This document shows positions 1-8,335 of a stretch of DNA of 64,000 nucleotides, one piece after another (the first letter of the stretch is position 1; each line of letters opens with the position of its first letter). The stretch comes from Martinezella tropici (GTDB lineage: Bacteria > Pseudomonadota > Alphaproteobacteria > Rhizobiales > Rhizobiaceae). The stretch covers positions 1 through 64,000 of the forward strand of contig JUHI01000023.1 in NCBI GenBank assembly GCA_000799755.1, written 5' to 3'. Both the position numbers and the translations under genes were made by a program. The notes under the pieces are model-generated. The model ran no database searches and was not told the DNA's origin. It saw only the letters and a program-made list of their open reading frames with translations.

Positions 1-205
1 CAGATCCCACAAGCTTCGCCGCCCACGTTTCTCTTTCTTCTCATCTTCAATTGTCAAATAACAGACCGGTCAAACCAGTCAAAAACAGCGTCCCCTCAAT
101 CCCAAGCCTAAAGCCCAGAACCACCAATCAGCATCGCAGCCAATCAAGGAAACACCAGAGCGAAGGACTTCGTCGCCAGCAGCGCCGCCGCCCTCGTCAG
201 TGATC
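1..205 (-). other. Leader of a ribosomal RNA operon (partial; continues left of the window)
   Basis: Read on the minus strand, this stretch follows the promoter at 209-238 and carries a boxA-like antitermination motif (minus-strand complement of 48-64, TGTTATTTGACAATTG). A GAGAAACGTGGGCGGC segment, which I know from rhizobial rRNA leaders, comes next. The 16S gene itself would lie beyond position 1, so the identity is inferred from the leader alone. No protein-coding potential is evident here. Confidence 0.68.
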
Positions 206-208
206 GGG

Positions 209-238
209 CTTATAGACCCCCCAACCCGACATAGTCAA
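209..238 (-). promoter_or_regulatory. Sigma-70 type promoter of the leftward rRNA operon
   Basis: On the minus strand the -35 is TTGACT (233-238) and the -10 is TATAAG (209-214), with an 18-base spacer. Transcription would start near 202 and run into the rRNA-type leader. The near-consensus boxes and the leader sequence fit a strong stable-RNA promoter. Confidence 0.72.
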
Positions 239-538
239 CACCGCCGCTGTAAAAATTCTGACATTTTTCTAAGCCACTGTTTTTAAACAACTATTACAAC
301 CGTCAACCAAAATACAGAAGAAACTTACTCAAATTGGGACGAGAAACATTGTTCGAGTGGCAAAATTTTCCACCAAAGGCGGAGTCCAGCCGCCGGCTGC
401 CGAAACGCAGCCTTCCGGATTTCCAAACGACCGATCCGATTCCCGGTCGAATCCATTGCCGCAAGCCTCAGAAAAACCAAGATTTTCCGCCAGGTTTCTG
501 GTATGGTTTAGGCTACATATAAAGGAAGGGAGGAAACA
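239..538. other. Intergenic region between the rRNA promoter and a small gene
   Basis: I see no convincing gene here. Open frames on both strands have no ribosome-binding site and non-coding-like composition. The last 60 bases, ending in a purine-rich AAAGGAAGGGAGG, probably hold the promoter and ribosome-binding site of the small gene at 539. Confidence 0.5.
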
Positions 539-745
539 ATGCAGACAGCAAGACCGGAAAGCATCATCGAAGTGAGCTTCGACAGCGTCAATGGCCGCCG
601 CGCGCTCGGCATTATGAGCATGCGCCAGGCATTGGACCTGCCCGACCTGCCGAGCTTCAGTTATACCCATCCTGACCCGCAGAAGGCGGCTGCCGGCATC
701 GTCTTGAACCGTCAGGAGCTGCAGAGATTTCTGACCTGCCATTGA
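539..745 (+). CDS. Small hypothetical protein (68 aa)
   Basis: This frame encodes 68 residues and is preceded by a strong ribosome-binding site (GGAAGGGAGG, 5 bases before the ATG). The product is soluble-looking, with no signal peptide or membrane segment; Met-Ser-Met and Leu-Pro-Asp-Leu-Pro stretches sit in the middle. I do not recognise a family. It is transcribed away from the rRNA promoter and is followed by a short inverted repeat (about 770-788) before the converging two-component operon. The ribosome-binding site and ordinary codon use make it probably real; function is unknown. Confidence 0.6.
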   Translation: MQTARPESIIEVSFDSVNGRRALGIMSMRQALDLPDLPSFSYTHPDPQKAAAGIVLNRQELQRFLTCH

Positions 746-809
746 GCAGGCAGCCCCGCGCTACTCCCCGATCGCGCGCAATCGCGATTACCTAGTAGGC
801 ATGCCTATT

Positions 810-2162
810 TCAGGCCGCTTTTCTCTCCATCATCGTCAGCGGCAACAGGACAACGGCATTCAGCCCACCTCCCTCGCGATCCTCCAGACAGAGAGCACCG
901 CCATGCGCATCGAGAATTTGGCGAACGATCGCGAGGCCTAGGCCGCTGCCGCCGAGATCGCGGTTGCGCGATTCTTCCAGCCGGACGAAGGGTTCGAGCA
1001 CTTCCTTGCGCCGCTCTGCTGGAATGCCCGGTCCACGATCGCCGACGACGATGGCGCCATGCTCGCCGCGATGCTCGACGGCGATATCGGCGCGACCGCC
1101 GTAACGCAGGGCGTTGTCCATGAGATTGTCCAGCACTCGCGCGAAAGCGGTCTCGGTCATCGTCACGGCGAGTGGCTGCCCGATCGGCGCGAAGGCGATG
1201 AGGCCATCATCGTCCTGGCGCTCGGCAAGATGGGCATCAATTGCCGCATCGAGATCAATGATGGTCTTGCCCTCCGAGATGACGGTGCTGCGGGCAAAGC
1301 CGAGCGCATCCTCCACCAGCCGCTGCATCGCCTCGACATCGGCGATCGCGCGTTCGCGGTGCGGCGTTTCCGGCATCATTTCCATGCGTAGGCGAAAGCG
1401 AGTGAGATAGGTCCTCAGATCATGCGAAATCGCGCCGAGAATGAGGGTGCGGTTGCTGACCAGCGCGGCGATGCGCAATTGCATGGCATTGATCGCCTTG
1501 ATCAGCATGCGCAGCTCGCAGGCGCCTCTTTCAGGAATATGAACCGGCTGCAAGCCATTGCCGATCGAGTTGACCGTTCGCGATAGGCGCGTCAGGGGGC
1601 GGGTTTCGCGCGCCACGGCGGCAATGGCGATGACCGCGACCAACATGCCGAGGACGCCGGCGATAAGGCCGACGGGAACACCGTTCAATCGCACCGTCGG
1701 CGTATCGGGCAGGTTGAAGACGGCGATCTTGCCGCCGGCAACGCCGATCGAGACTTCCATGATCCTGTCCGGCGCGCCGACGGAGAACCAGCCCTGTGGC
1801 TTCTCCGACAGCGAGCGCATGTTGAAGTAGCGATTGCCCAGGGCGATCGCCGCAAATTCGCGGGCCAGCTTGTCTGTGAGTGTCAAGTCCGAAGTCCCGG
1901 CTCCATCGCCACCAGCCGGCGCATCGGCAAGGCGGATCGACAGGCCATTGGCGTTCAATGCGCGCACGGCGAGCGGCTGCGCCTCCGGCGGAATGGCATC
2001 GAGCAAACGGATCGCCGTCTTGACCTGCATCGCCGGCGACAGTTCCGGATTGAAAGGCGTATCCGGCTTCAGCTGCGCGGCCACGAAGGCCGCGAGCTGG
2101 ATGACGAACAATGCCGCGGCGACGATCATGATGATGCGGGCGACGAGACCGAGTTTCAGCAT
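810..2162 (-). CDS. Two-component sensor histidine kinase (EnvZ-like)
   Basis: The 450-residue protein is a membrane sensor kinase. One transmembrane helix lies near residues 8-30, a periplasmic domain spans about 31-160, a second helix 163-183, and a HAMP linker follows. The phospho-acceptor box has His247 in HDLRT, then the ATPase core with an N box (DNLMDNALRYG), a G1 box (DRGPGIP) and a G2 box (GSGLGLAI). The residue after HDLRT is Tyr instead of the usual Pro. The gene starts 3 bases after the stop of the response-regulator gene, so the two form an operon and presumably a cognate pair. The signal sensed cannot be told from sequence. Confidence 0.93.
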   Translation of the reverse strand: MLKLGLVARIIMIVAAALFVIQLAAFVAAQLKPDTPFNPELSPAMQVKTAIRLLDAIPPEAQPLAVRALNANGLSIRLADAPAGGDGAGTSDLTLTDKLAREFAAIALGNRYFNMRSLSEKPQGWFSVGAPDRIMEVSIGVAGGKIAVFNLPDTPTVRLNGVPVGLIAGVLGMLVAVIAIAAVARETRPLTRLSRTVNSIGNGLQPVHIPERGACELRMLIKAINAMQLRIAALVSNRTLILGAISHDLRTYLTRFRLRMEMMPETPHRERAIADVEAMQRLVEDALGFARSTVISEGKTIIDLDAAIDAHLAERQDDDGLIAFAPIGQPLAVTMTETAFARVLDNLMDNALRYGGRADIAVEHRGEHGAIVVGDRGPGIPAERRKEVLEPFVRLEESRNRDLGGSGLGLAIVRQILDAHGGALCLEDREGGGLNAVVLLPLTMMERKAA

Positions 2163-2165
2163 GGC

Positions 2166-2885
2166 TCAGACATCCTTCACGTCCATTGTGAGGAGATAGC
2201 CGGCATTGCGCACGGTGGTGATGATATGGGCGCCATCCGGCAGGCAGTGCCCGAGCTTGGTGCGCAGGCGGGAGACCGTGACGTCGATGGTGCGGTCGAA
2301 CGGATCGGCGCCGCGGCCGCGCGTCCAGTCGAGCAACTGCTCGCGTGACAGCACGCGACGCGGCCTTTCGAGGAAGCAGACCAGCAGATCGAATTCCGCG
2401 GTCGTCAGATGCACGACACGCTCCCCCTCCATCTCGATGATCCGGCCATCGAGATCGACGGTCAGGCCGGCGAAGCTCTTGCGCCTTGAGGGGGTCGTGA
2501 CGTCTTCCGGCCTCTCGGGGCCGGAACGGCGGAGGATGGCACGGATGCGCGCCAGGAGCTCACGCGGATTGAAAGGCTTGCCGAGATAATCGTCGGCGCC
2601 CATTTCGAGGCCGAGAATGCGATCGATATCTTCCGTTTTCGCCGTCAGCATGAGGATCGGCACCTTGCTGCGGGCGCGGATGCGGCGGCATGCCGACAGG
2701 CCGTCTTCGCCCGGCAGCATCAGATCGAGGATGATCAGGTCGGGAAAGCCCTTGGATAGGATGCGATCCATGGCGGCGGCGCTATCGGCCGCCTGCACCG
2801 AAAAACCCTCACGGCTCAGGAACTCCTCAAGGAGCGCCCTAATCTCGCGGTCGTCCTCGACCAGAAGCAGCGATGCGGAAACCAT
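2166..2885 (-). CDS. OmpR-family response regulator
   Basis: This 239-residue DNA-binding regulator has an N-terminal receiver domain with acidic residues DD near 11-12, phospho-acceptor Asp54 in ILDLMLPGED, and the conserved Lys in GKPF. A C-terminal winged helix of the OmpR type follows (TTAEFDLL ... IDVTVSRLRTKL ... TVRNAGYLL). I chose the ATG at 2885 because GGAAGAG lies just upstream and the receiver fold begins at once; the frame stays open for 51 more codons upstream, but that part has no family match. It is the first gene of the pair with the downstream kinase. Confidence 0.93.
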   Translation of the reverse strand: MVSASLLLVEDDREIRALLEEFLSREGFSVQAADSAAAMDRILSKGFPDLIILDLMLPGEDGLSACRRIRARSKVPILMLTAKTEDIDRILGLEMGADDYLGKPFNPRELLARIRAILRRSGPERPEDVTTPSRRKSFAGLTVDLDGRIIEMEGERVVHLTTAEFDLLVCFLERPRRVLSREQLLDWTRGRGADPFDRTIDVTVSRLRTKLGHCLPDGAHIITTVRNAGYLLTMDVKDV

Positions 2886-3307
2886 GGCTCTTCCATGCCG
2901 GGCGGGAGACGGTTTTGGCAACTGGGAAACGGCCAGCGTTACAAACTGTAACAAATCTCCTCCGTTTTGAAAAATCCCAGCAAAGGAAGCAGCGCAGTTT
3001 CTCGGCAAGCACGATCCCTCCGGAGCGAATGGCGACAACCTCGTTGTCGCCTACCCGACCCCATCGCCCGCTCCGGTCCGCGACAGGGCTCGCATCCATG
3101 AATGCGAGCCCTGTCTGCCTTTCTAATCTATCTCTTCGACGATGCGATTTGCGTCCGGTCCGCCGCCATGCGAAAGGATTGTCCTTAACCGGCAACCATG
3201 TCGGGTCACGACAACAAGCGGATGAGGCAAAACGGTTGAGCCAACGGCAATCACCGCAAAGATCAGGCAGGGCGGCGAGAGGCAGGCAGGAGCAGGAAGG
3301 CAAGCGC

Positions 3308-4036
3308 GTGACCTTGCCGCGCGCGCTTTCCAAGCTCGGCTATTGCTCGCGGACGCAGGCAGAGGCGCTGATTGCTGCCGGCCGTGTGACCGTGGACGGC
3401 CGGACAGTGTCGGACCCGGCAAGCTGGGTCGATCTGGAACATTCGAAATTCGCGGTCGACGGAAAGGCAATCGCCGCCGAGAAGAAGCTCTATTTCATGC
3501 TGAACAAGCCGCGCGGCCTGGTGACGACCCGCGACGATCCCGAAGGACGCCCGACCGTCTATGACTGCCTCAAGGACGTGGATGCCCGCCATCTTGCTCC
3601 CGTCGGACGTCTGGACAAGGCAAGCGAGGGCTTGCTGCTCTTTACCAACGATACGGTGCTGGCACAGGCGCTGCTCGATCCCATCAGCCATGTCGGCAAG
3701 ACCTATCATGTGCAGGTCGACCGCATCATGGACGAGGAACAGTTTGCGCGCATGGAACGCGGCATCGTTGATGATGGCGAACTGCTGACCGCCAGCTCCG
3801 CCCGCCTGCTGCGCAGCGGCGACCGCAACGGCTGGATCGAGGTGGAGTTGAAGGAAGGCCGCAACCGGCAGATCCGGCGCATGCTGGAGGCACTCGATAT
3901 CGAATGCCTGCGGCTGGTGCGCGTCGCTTTCGGCGATATCGCGCTCGGCGATCTACCGAAGGGCGCGGTGCGAGCCCTGACCGAAGCCGAAGTCCTCGGA
4001 TTGCACCGGCGCGCGGGAATGAAGGTCAATAGATAG
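3308..4036 (+). CDS. RsuA/RluB/RluE-family pseudouridine synthase
   Basis: The 242-residue enzyme converts a specific uridine in ribosomal RNA to pseudouridine. An S4 RNA-binding domain fills residues 2-47 (RALSKLGYCSRTQAE ... GRVTVDG). The catalytic domain has Asp103 in GRLDKASEGLLL and the late RQIRRML motif. I chose the GTG at 3308 because AGGAAGG lies 6 bases upstream and the S4 domain starts immediately; the frame is open much further upstream but without homology. Which nucleotide it modifies (RluB, RluE or RsuA type) cannot be fixed from sequence alone. The next gene starts 13 bases after its stop. Confidence 0.88.
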   Translation: MTLPRALSKLGYCSRTQAEALIAAGRVTVDGRTVSDPASWVDLEHSKFAVDGKAIAAEKKLYFMLNKPRGLVTTRDDPEGRPTVYDCLKDVDARHLAPVGRLDKASEGLLLFTNDTVLAQALLDPISHVGKTYHVQVDRIMDEEQFARMERGIVDDGELLTASSARLLRSGDRNGWIEVELKEGRNRQIRRMLEALDIECLRLVRVAFGDIALGDLPKGAVRALTEAEVLGLHRRAGMKVNR

Positions 4037-4049
4037 AAGGCGGATTGCA

Positions 4050-4733
4050 ATGCTACCCCATGACTTCTGGCAGGAGCTGCATGCACCCGGCACCTTCGAT
4101 CCGACGGAGGAGCGCAAGGATTTCCACGTGGCCGCGCTGCCGGACGGGCGTCAATTGCGCCTGCCGATCCGCGTGCTCGCCGACGGCGACCGCGCACTGG
4201 CATCGCTGATCGTCAATCAGGCAAGCTTTGCCGTGCTGGAGGCGCTGGCGGAGGCGCTTGCTACTCGGCTCGCCGCTTATGATATCGATGTCGTCGCGGG
4301 ATTACCGACGCTGGGATTGACGCTGGCAGCCGCGGTGGCGCGGGCCCTCGGCCATGCGCGCTATGTGCCGCTCGGGACTTCCCGCAAATTCTGGTATCGC
4401 GAGGAGCTCTCGGTCTCGCTGTCCTCCATCACCACGCCGAACCAGGAGAAGCGTCTTTATATAGACCCGCGGATGCTGCCATTGCTGGAAGGAAAGCGCG
4501 TGGCGCTGGTCGACGACGTCATCTCCAGCGGCGCCTCGATCGTTTCCGGGCTTTCACTTCTGACGTCCTGCGGCATCCGGCCCGTCGTGATCGGTGCGGC
4601 AATGCTGCAGTCGGAACGCTGGCGAGATAGCGTCGATCTGGAAGGCGGGCAATGGAGCGAGCGGATTGTCGGGGTGCTTTCGACGCCGATCCTGGAGCGG
4701 AGCCAAAATGGCGGCTGGCGCCGGCCGAACTGA
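4050..4733 (+). CDS. Phosphoribosyltransferase-family protein
   Basis: The 227-residue protein has a type I phosphoribosyltransferase fold. The PRPP-binding signature VALVDDVISSGAS (residues 151-163, acidic pair 155-156) is intact, and a hydrophobic strand VVAGLPTLGLTLA precedes it, as in adenine/orotate-type enzymes. The SRKFWYREE segment is probably the flexible loop. No hood domain identifies the base that is used, so a salvage or regulatory role is possible. It lies 13 bases after the pseudouridine synthase gene and probably shares its transcript. Confidence 0.82.
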   Translation: MLPHDFWQELHAPGTFDPTEERKDFHVAALPDGRQLRLPIRVLADGDRALASLIVNQASFAVLEALAEALATRLAAYDIDVVAGLPTLGLTLAAAVARALGHARYVPLGTSRKFWYREELSVSLSSITTPNQEKRLYIDPRMLPLLEGKRVALVDDVISSGASIVSGLSLLTSCGIRPVVIGAAMLQSERWRDSVDLEGGQWSERIVGVLSTPILERSQNGGWRRPN

Positions 4734-4867
4734 CGCAGTCATTCGACTATTGCGATCGACCGGCAACTGGAGTGCCTCTTAATTATATGTGAAAGGCGTT
4801 CCGATTTTCGCGGTAATGCGCTAAGGGTCCGCTCAAGAAGCATCCGTCGGGCGGATGCACGAGCCTG

Positions 4868-5824
4868 TTGGTGGACGCGTTGCGAATTCTCTCCGAAGCC
4901 CATTTTCCGGAATTGCCCAATTACTATCGCGGCAAGGTGCGCGAGAATTATGATCTGCCCGACGGCAGCCGTATCATCATCAGCACCGACCGGTTGAGCG
5001 CCTTCGACCGCATCCTGACCTGCATTCCCTATAAGGGCCAGGTGCTGACGCAGACGGCTCGCTATTGGTTCGAACAAACGCGCGATATCTGCCCCAACCA
5101 TGTGATCGACTATCCCGACCCGAACGTCGTCGTCGGCAAGCGATTGAACATCCTGCCCGTCGAGGTCGTCGTCCGCGGCTATCTCGCCGGCACCACCGGC
5201 ACGTCCATTCTGACGCTCTATAAGAAAGGCCAGCGCGAGATGTACGGCATCACGCTGCCGGACGGCATGCGCGACAACCAGATCCTGCCGGAGCCGATCA
5301 TCACACCGACGAGCAAGGAATTCGATGGCGGCCACGACGCGCCGCTGACGCCGGCCGAGATTGTCGAGCGCGGGCTTTTGACCGAGGCGCAATGGCAAAC
5401 ACTCACGGGTTACGCCCTTGCCCTGTTCGCCCGCGGGCAGGAGATTGCCCGTAGGCGCGGACTCATCCTGGTCGATACCAAGTATGAATTCGGCACCGAC
5501 GAAAACGGCGAGATCATCCTGGCCGACGAAATCCATACTCCCGACAGCAGCCGTTATTGGCTGGCCGACAGCTATCAGGATCGTTTCGACAGGGGTGCGC
5601 GACCCGAAAGCTTCGACAAGGATTTCGTGCGCGCCTGGGTCACCGAACGCTGCGATCCCTATAAGGATGAGATCCCCGAGATCCCGAGCGAACTTGTCGA
5701 GGAGACGTCCAAGGTCTATATCCGCGCCTACGAAGCGATCACCGGCATGTCTTTCGTGCCGGATGATCGTGGCGCCACGCCACTTGACCGGGTTCGCGCA
5801 AGCCTGGCCCGCTATTTCCCCTAG
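4868..5824 (+). CDS. purC: SAICAR synthase (phosphoribosylaminoimidazole-succinocarboxamide synthase)
   Basis: This enzyme joins aspartate to CAIR with ATP to make SAICAR in purine biosynthesis. The 318-residue protein has the family signatures YRGKVRENYDL near the start, STDRLSAFDRIL, LPVEVVVRGYLAGT, and LVDTKYEFG plus DEIHTPDSSRYW in the second half. It is the longer form, about 80 residues more than the E. coli enzyme, with a C-terminal extension. The start is not an ATG: TTG at 4868 or GTG at 4871 are the only options close to the conserved N-terminus, and the ribosome-binding site is weak. Rhizobia often carry a second purC elsewhere, so this may be one of two copies. Confidence 0.93.
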   Translation: MVDALRILSEAHFPELPNYYRGKVRENYDLPDGSRIIISTDRLSAFDRILTCIPYKGQVLTQTARYWFEQTRDICPNHVIDYPDPNVVVGKRLNILPVEVVVRGYLAGTTGTSILTLYKKGQREMYGITLPDGMRDNQILPEPIITPTSKEFDGGHDAPLTPAEIVERGLLTEAQWQTLTGYALALFARGQEIARRRGLILVDTKYEFGTDENGEIILADEIHTPDSSRYWLADSYQDRFDRGARPESFDKDFVRAWVTERCDPYKDEIPEIPSELVEETSKVYIRAYEAITGMSFVPDDRGATPLDRVRASLARYFP

Positions 5825-5907
5825 AGACCGTCCGAACGGACGTTTGGTCTGCCGGAACCTGCCGAGCGGCGCCTGAGGGTTGCATGCGATATCGATTCGC
5901 AAGGGCT

Positions 5908-5928
5908 CCACACCTTCTGGTGGTGTGG
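5908..5928 (+). terminator. Hairpin downstream of purC
   Basis: A perfect 7-bp stem (CCACACC / GGTGTGG) with a 7-base loop lies about 85 bases after the purC stop. A T-rich run (GTTTTTTG) follows some 12 bases later, so this is at best a weak intrinsic terminator. The rest of the gap, to 6176, is AT-rich and probably holds the promoter of the next gene; I see no coding sequence in it. Confidence 0.4.
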
Positions 5929-6176
5929 ACAAGGGTATGTTTTTTGCAACACCTTAGATTTTTTTTTAACGGCACACTGATATTTCGGCCGATCCCACAT
6001 ATGTTCGCAGCCGAGAAATCGTAAAAGCCACTGTGCTATTGCAAAACTCATTGCTAGATTGACGCCGACCGCTTCGGGTCATTGTTTGTATTGCGTAAGA
6101 ACTGGAGCGCCGACACATGGGGTCATTTCGATCCCGAAAAAACACTGATCAGTAAATTGAATTGTGGGACAATGTG

Positions 6177-7631
6177 ATGGTTTCCATTCGTACTGCCGCC
6201 CCCGCCCTGCTGCTTGTTTTGGCAGGTTGCGTGAGCGGCCCAGACCATAAGCCACCGGAAATGCCGCTCCCGGCCAAGTTCTCGGAGGGCGGTACGAAGG
6301 CGAACGGCGATGTCGCCGGCTCGCAATGGTGGACTGCTTTCGGCGATTCCAAGCTGAATGCCTTCGCCGCACAGGGACTTGCCCAGAACCTTAACATCCA
6401 GCAGACGCTGGAGCGCATCAATCAGGCGGAAGCCGCCGTCGTAACCGCAGGTGCTGGTGGCCTCCCAAGCCTCACCGTCAGCGGCAGCAATACGACCAGC
6501 GATCAGACCGGAACCAGGTCGCTTTCTCCGACCGGACACCAAAATGTAACCACCGGCACTGCCTCGGCTTCCTGGCTGCTCGACCTGTGGGGCCAGTATC
6601 GCCGGGCGCGCGAAAGCGCCAATGCCTCGCTCGATGTCGCCTATTCCAACGTCGACGTCCAGCGCCTGGCCCTTTTGTCGGATCTCGCAAATAGCTACGT
6701 CAACGCCCGCTATTACCAGGCACTGATTTCGATCGCTCAGGAAAACCTGAAGTCGCGGCGCGACACGCTTGCACTGACGAAGTTCCAGCTCGACGCCGGT
6801 GCGGCATCCCGCCTCGACGTGGTTCAGGCCGAAGGCCTCGTCAACCAGACGCTGGCCCTGGTCCCCGGCTATGAAATCAGCTACCGCCAGCAGGTGCATC
6901 ATATCGCAACGCTGCTGAACGTACCTTCGGCAACGATCATCGCGCAGATGCAGCGCGGTGGCAGCCAGCCGGTGTTCCGTGGCAGCGTCCGCACCGGCGT
7001 TCCCGCCGACCTGATCCGCAACCGTCCGGACATTCGCGTTGCAGAACGCACTCTCGCTGCCTCGACGGCTCAGATCGGCGTGGCGGAAGCCAAGCTGTAC
7101 CCGTCAATCACGCTCAGCGGCTCGATTTCGCCGTCCTATGTCAGCACCCACGCAGCAAACGGTGGCCTGACGAGCTGGTCGTTCGGTCCGTCGCTGAACC
7201 TGCCGATCTTCGATGGCGGCGCCCTGCGCGCCGGCGTCAAGAGTGCGGAATCGACGAGCCGCGAAAACTATCTCGCCTGGCAGCAGACGGTACGCACGGC
7301 CATCGAAGACGTTGAAAACGCACTGTCGGCCGTCAGCCGCGACGCACAGACGGTTGCCGCACAGCGGGCTCAGGTCAAGTCCTACCAGGAAGCCCTGCAG
7401 CTCTCGACTGCAAGCTACAAGGACGGCGCATCCTCGCTGCTCGATGTTCTCGACGCACAGCGCAACGTGACGGCTGCCCAGCAGAGCCTGGTTCAGGCCA
7501 TTCAGCAGAGCGCCCTCGACTATATCTCGCTGAACATCAACATCGGCGCAGGCTATGTGCCGGCGAGCAAGGCGACCATCGCTGCGGCTCCGGCCAAGGT
7601 CGTCAAGGTTTCGGCCAAGAAGGCGAACTGA
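6177..7631 (+). CDS. Outer-membrane efflux lipoprotein (NodT/OprM family)
   Basis: This 484-residue outer-membrane factor forms the exit duct of a tripartite efflux pump. It opens with a lipoprotein signal, lipobox LAGC with Cys18, and then has two OEP repeats with the long periplasmic helices (residues 60-250 and 265-465; for example RPDIRVAERTLAA and SSLLDVLDAQRNV). I chose the ATG at 6177 because it puts the lipobox at the right distance; in-frame TTG and GTG codons just upstream are alternatives. No RND pump or membrane-fusion gene lies next to it, so it is an orphan channel that must pair with a pump encoded elsewhere. Its natural substrate is unknown. Confidence 0.92.
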   Translation: MVSIRTAAPALLLVLAGCVSGPDHKPPEMPLPAKFSEGGTKANGDVAGSQWWTAFGDSKLNAFAAQGLAQNLNIQQTLERINQAEAAVVTAGAGGLPSLTVSGSNTTSDQTGTRSLSPTGHQNVTTGTASASWLLDLWGQYRRARESANASLDVAYSNVDVQRLALLSDLANSYVNARYYQALISIAQENLKSRRDTLALTKFQLDAGAASRLDVVQAEGLVNQTLALVPGYEISYRQQVHHIATLLNVPSATIIAQMQRGGSQPVFRGSVRTGVPADLIRNRPDIRVAERTLAASTAQIGVAEAKLYPSITLSGSISPSYVSTHAANGGLTSWSFGPSLNLPIFDGGALRAGVKSAESTSRENYLAWQQTVRTAIEDVENALSAVSRDAQTVAAQRAQVKSYQEALQLSTASYKDGASSLLDVLDAQRNVTAAQQSLVQAIQQSALDYISLNINIGAGYVPASKATIAAAPAKVVKVSAKKAN

Positions 7632-7672
7632 CGATCCCGCCTGCTCCGGCGGGTGCATTGCTTGACATCAGA

Positions 7673-7706
7673 GACCGCTGCAGCCATCTGCGGCGGTCTT
7701 TCCTTT
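7673..7706 (+). terminator. Intrinsic terminator of the efflux lipoprotein gene
   Basis: A GC-rich stem, GACCGC-T-GCAG pairing with CTGC-G-GCGGTC around a CCAT loop, is followed by TTTCCTTTT. It lies 41 bases after the stop codon. Confidence 0.75.
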
Positions 7707-7777
7707 TGGTGCGGAATTGCTGAAAATGAAAATGGCGCGCTCCGCTTTCGCAAGGAGCACGCCATCGCCAAAAACAA

Positions 7778-7801
7778 AAAGGCCGGAATAATCCGGCCTT
7801 T
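7778..7801 (+). terminator. Second hairpin terminator, readable on both strands
   Basis: AAAGGCCGGA and TCCGGCCTTT form a perfect 10-bp stem with a 4-base loop. A-rich bases before it and T-rich bases after it make it usable in both directions. Confidence 0.6.
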
Positions 7802-8335
7802 CGCCATCCGCCTTCGCATCAGTGCCAGTACATCCGTGGTCAAAGGCAAGGGCGGAACTGCAGCCAGATTGATCATGAAAGGTTAACGAAGAGTTAACGC
7901 CACTTCCATGTCATCGACGGATAAAACGGCTCGCTTGCCAGCGCGCCAGCACCCATCGGCTGCATGACTGAAGCGTATATCGGCGTGCAAGGTGGCAATT
8001 TCAAGGCCACCTCTCCAGTTTTTTCGAATAGGCTTTTGGCGCGGCCGATGCCATCGCGACAGCAATGCCTGCAAAGCTAAGTAAGCCTTACCGAAGATCC
8101 AGCAGAGTTTGAGCATTCCACGACACCGTTCAAGCTGCATTCATGCAGATACTTCTACAACACATGCAAAGATTGAAGAGGCGTCACGAAATCCTATCAG
8201 ATTCCGTGCATGGGCAGGCCTTTATCTTGCCGAAATTGGAAAGTCTTACCGAATGGCGCCGGGGTAGGCGCACGATAGCGGAACTGGCACCGGACGGCGA
8301 CTTCGCGGCGAAGGTGCGCAAAGGGAGAATAGTCT
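7802..8335. other. Long intergenic region before the SH3 protein gene
   Basis: I see no convincing gene in these 534 bases; open frames on both strands lack ribosome-binding sites and family resemblance. It holds a CtrA-like box at 7883-7897 and two copies of CTTACCGAA (near 8088 and 8247). It ends with the ribosome-binding site AAAGGGAG of the next gene. Confidence 0.5.
7883..7897. promoter_or_regulatory. CtrA-type binding site, TTAA-N7-TTAA
   Basis: Two TTAA half-sites (7883-7886 and 7894-7897) are separated by exactly seven bases, the consensus of the cell-cycle regulator CtrA in alphaproteobacteria. The site lies inside GTTAAC-N5-GTTAAC. It is 440 bases upstream of the SH3 gene, which is far for direct control, so function is uncertain. 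Confidence 0.35.

Noticed and set aside
329..742. 137-codon minus-strand frame near the left end
   Set aside because: It overlaps the 68-residue gene and its promoter and has no ribosome-binding site.
4739..5932. 397-codon minus-strand frame
   Set aside because: Antisense shadow of purC.
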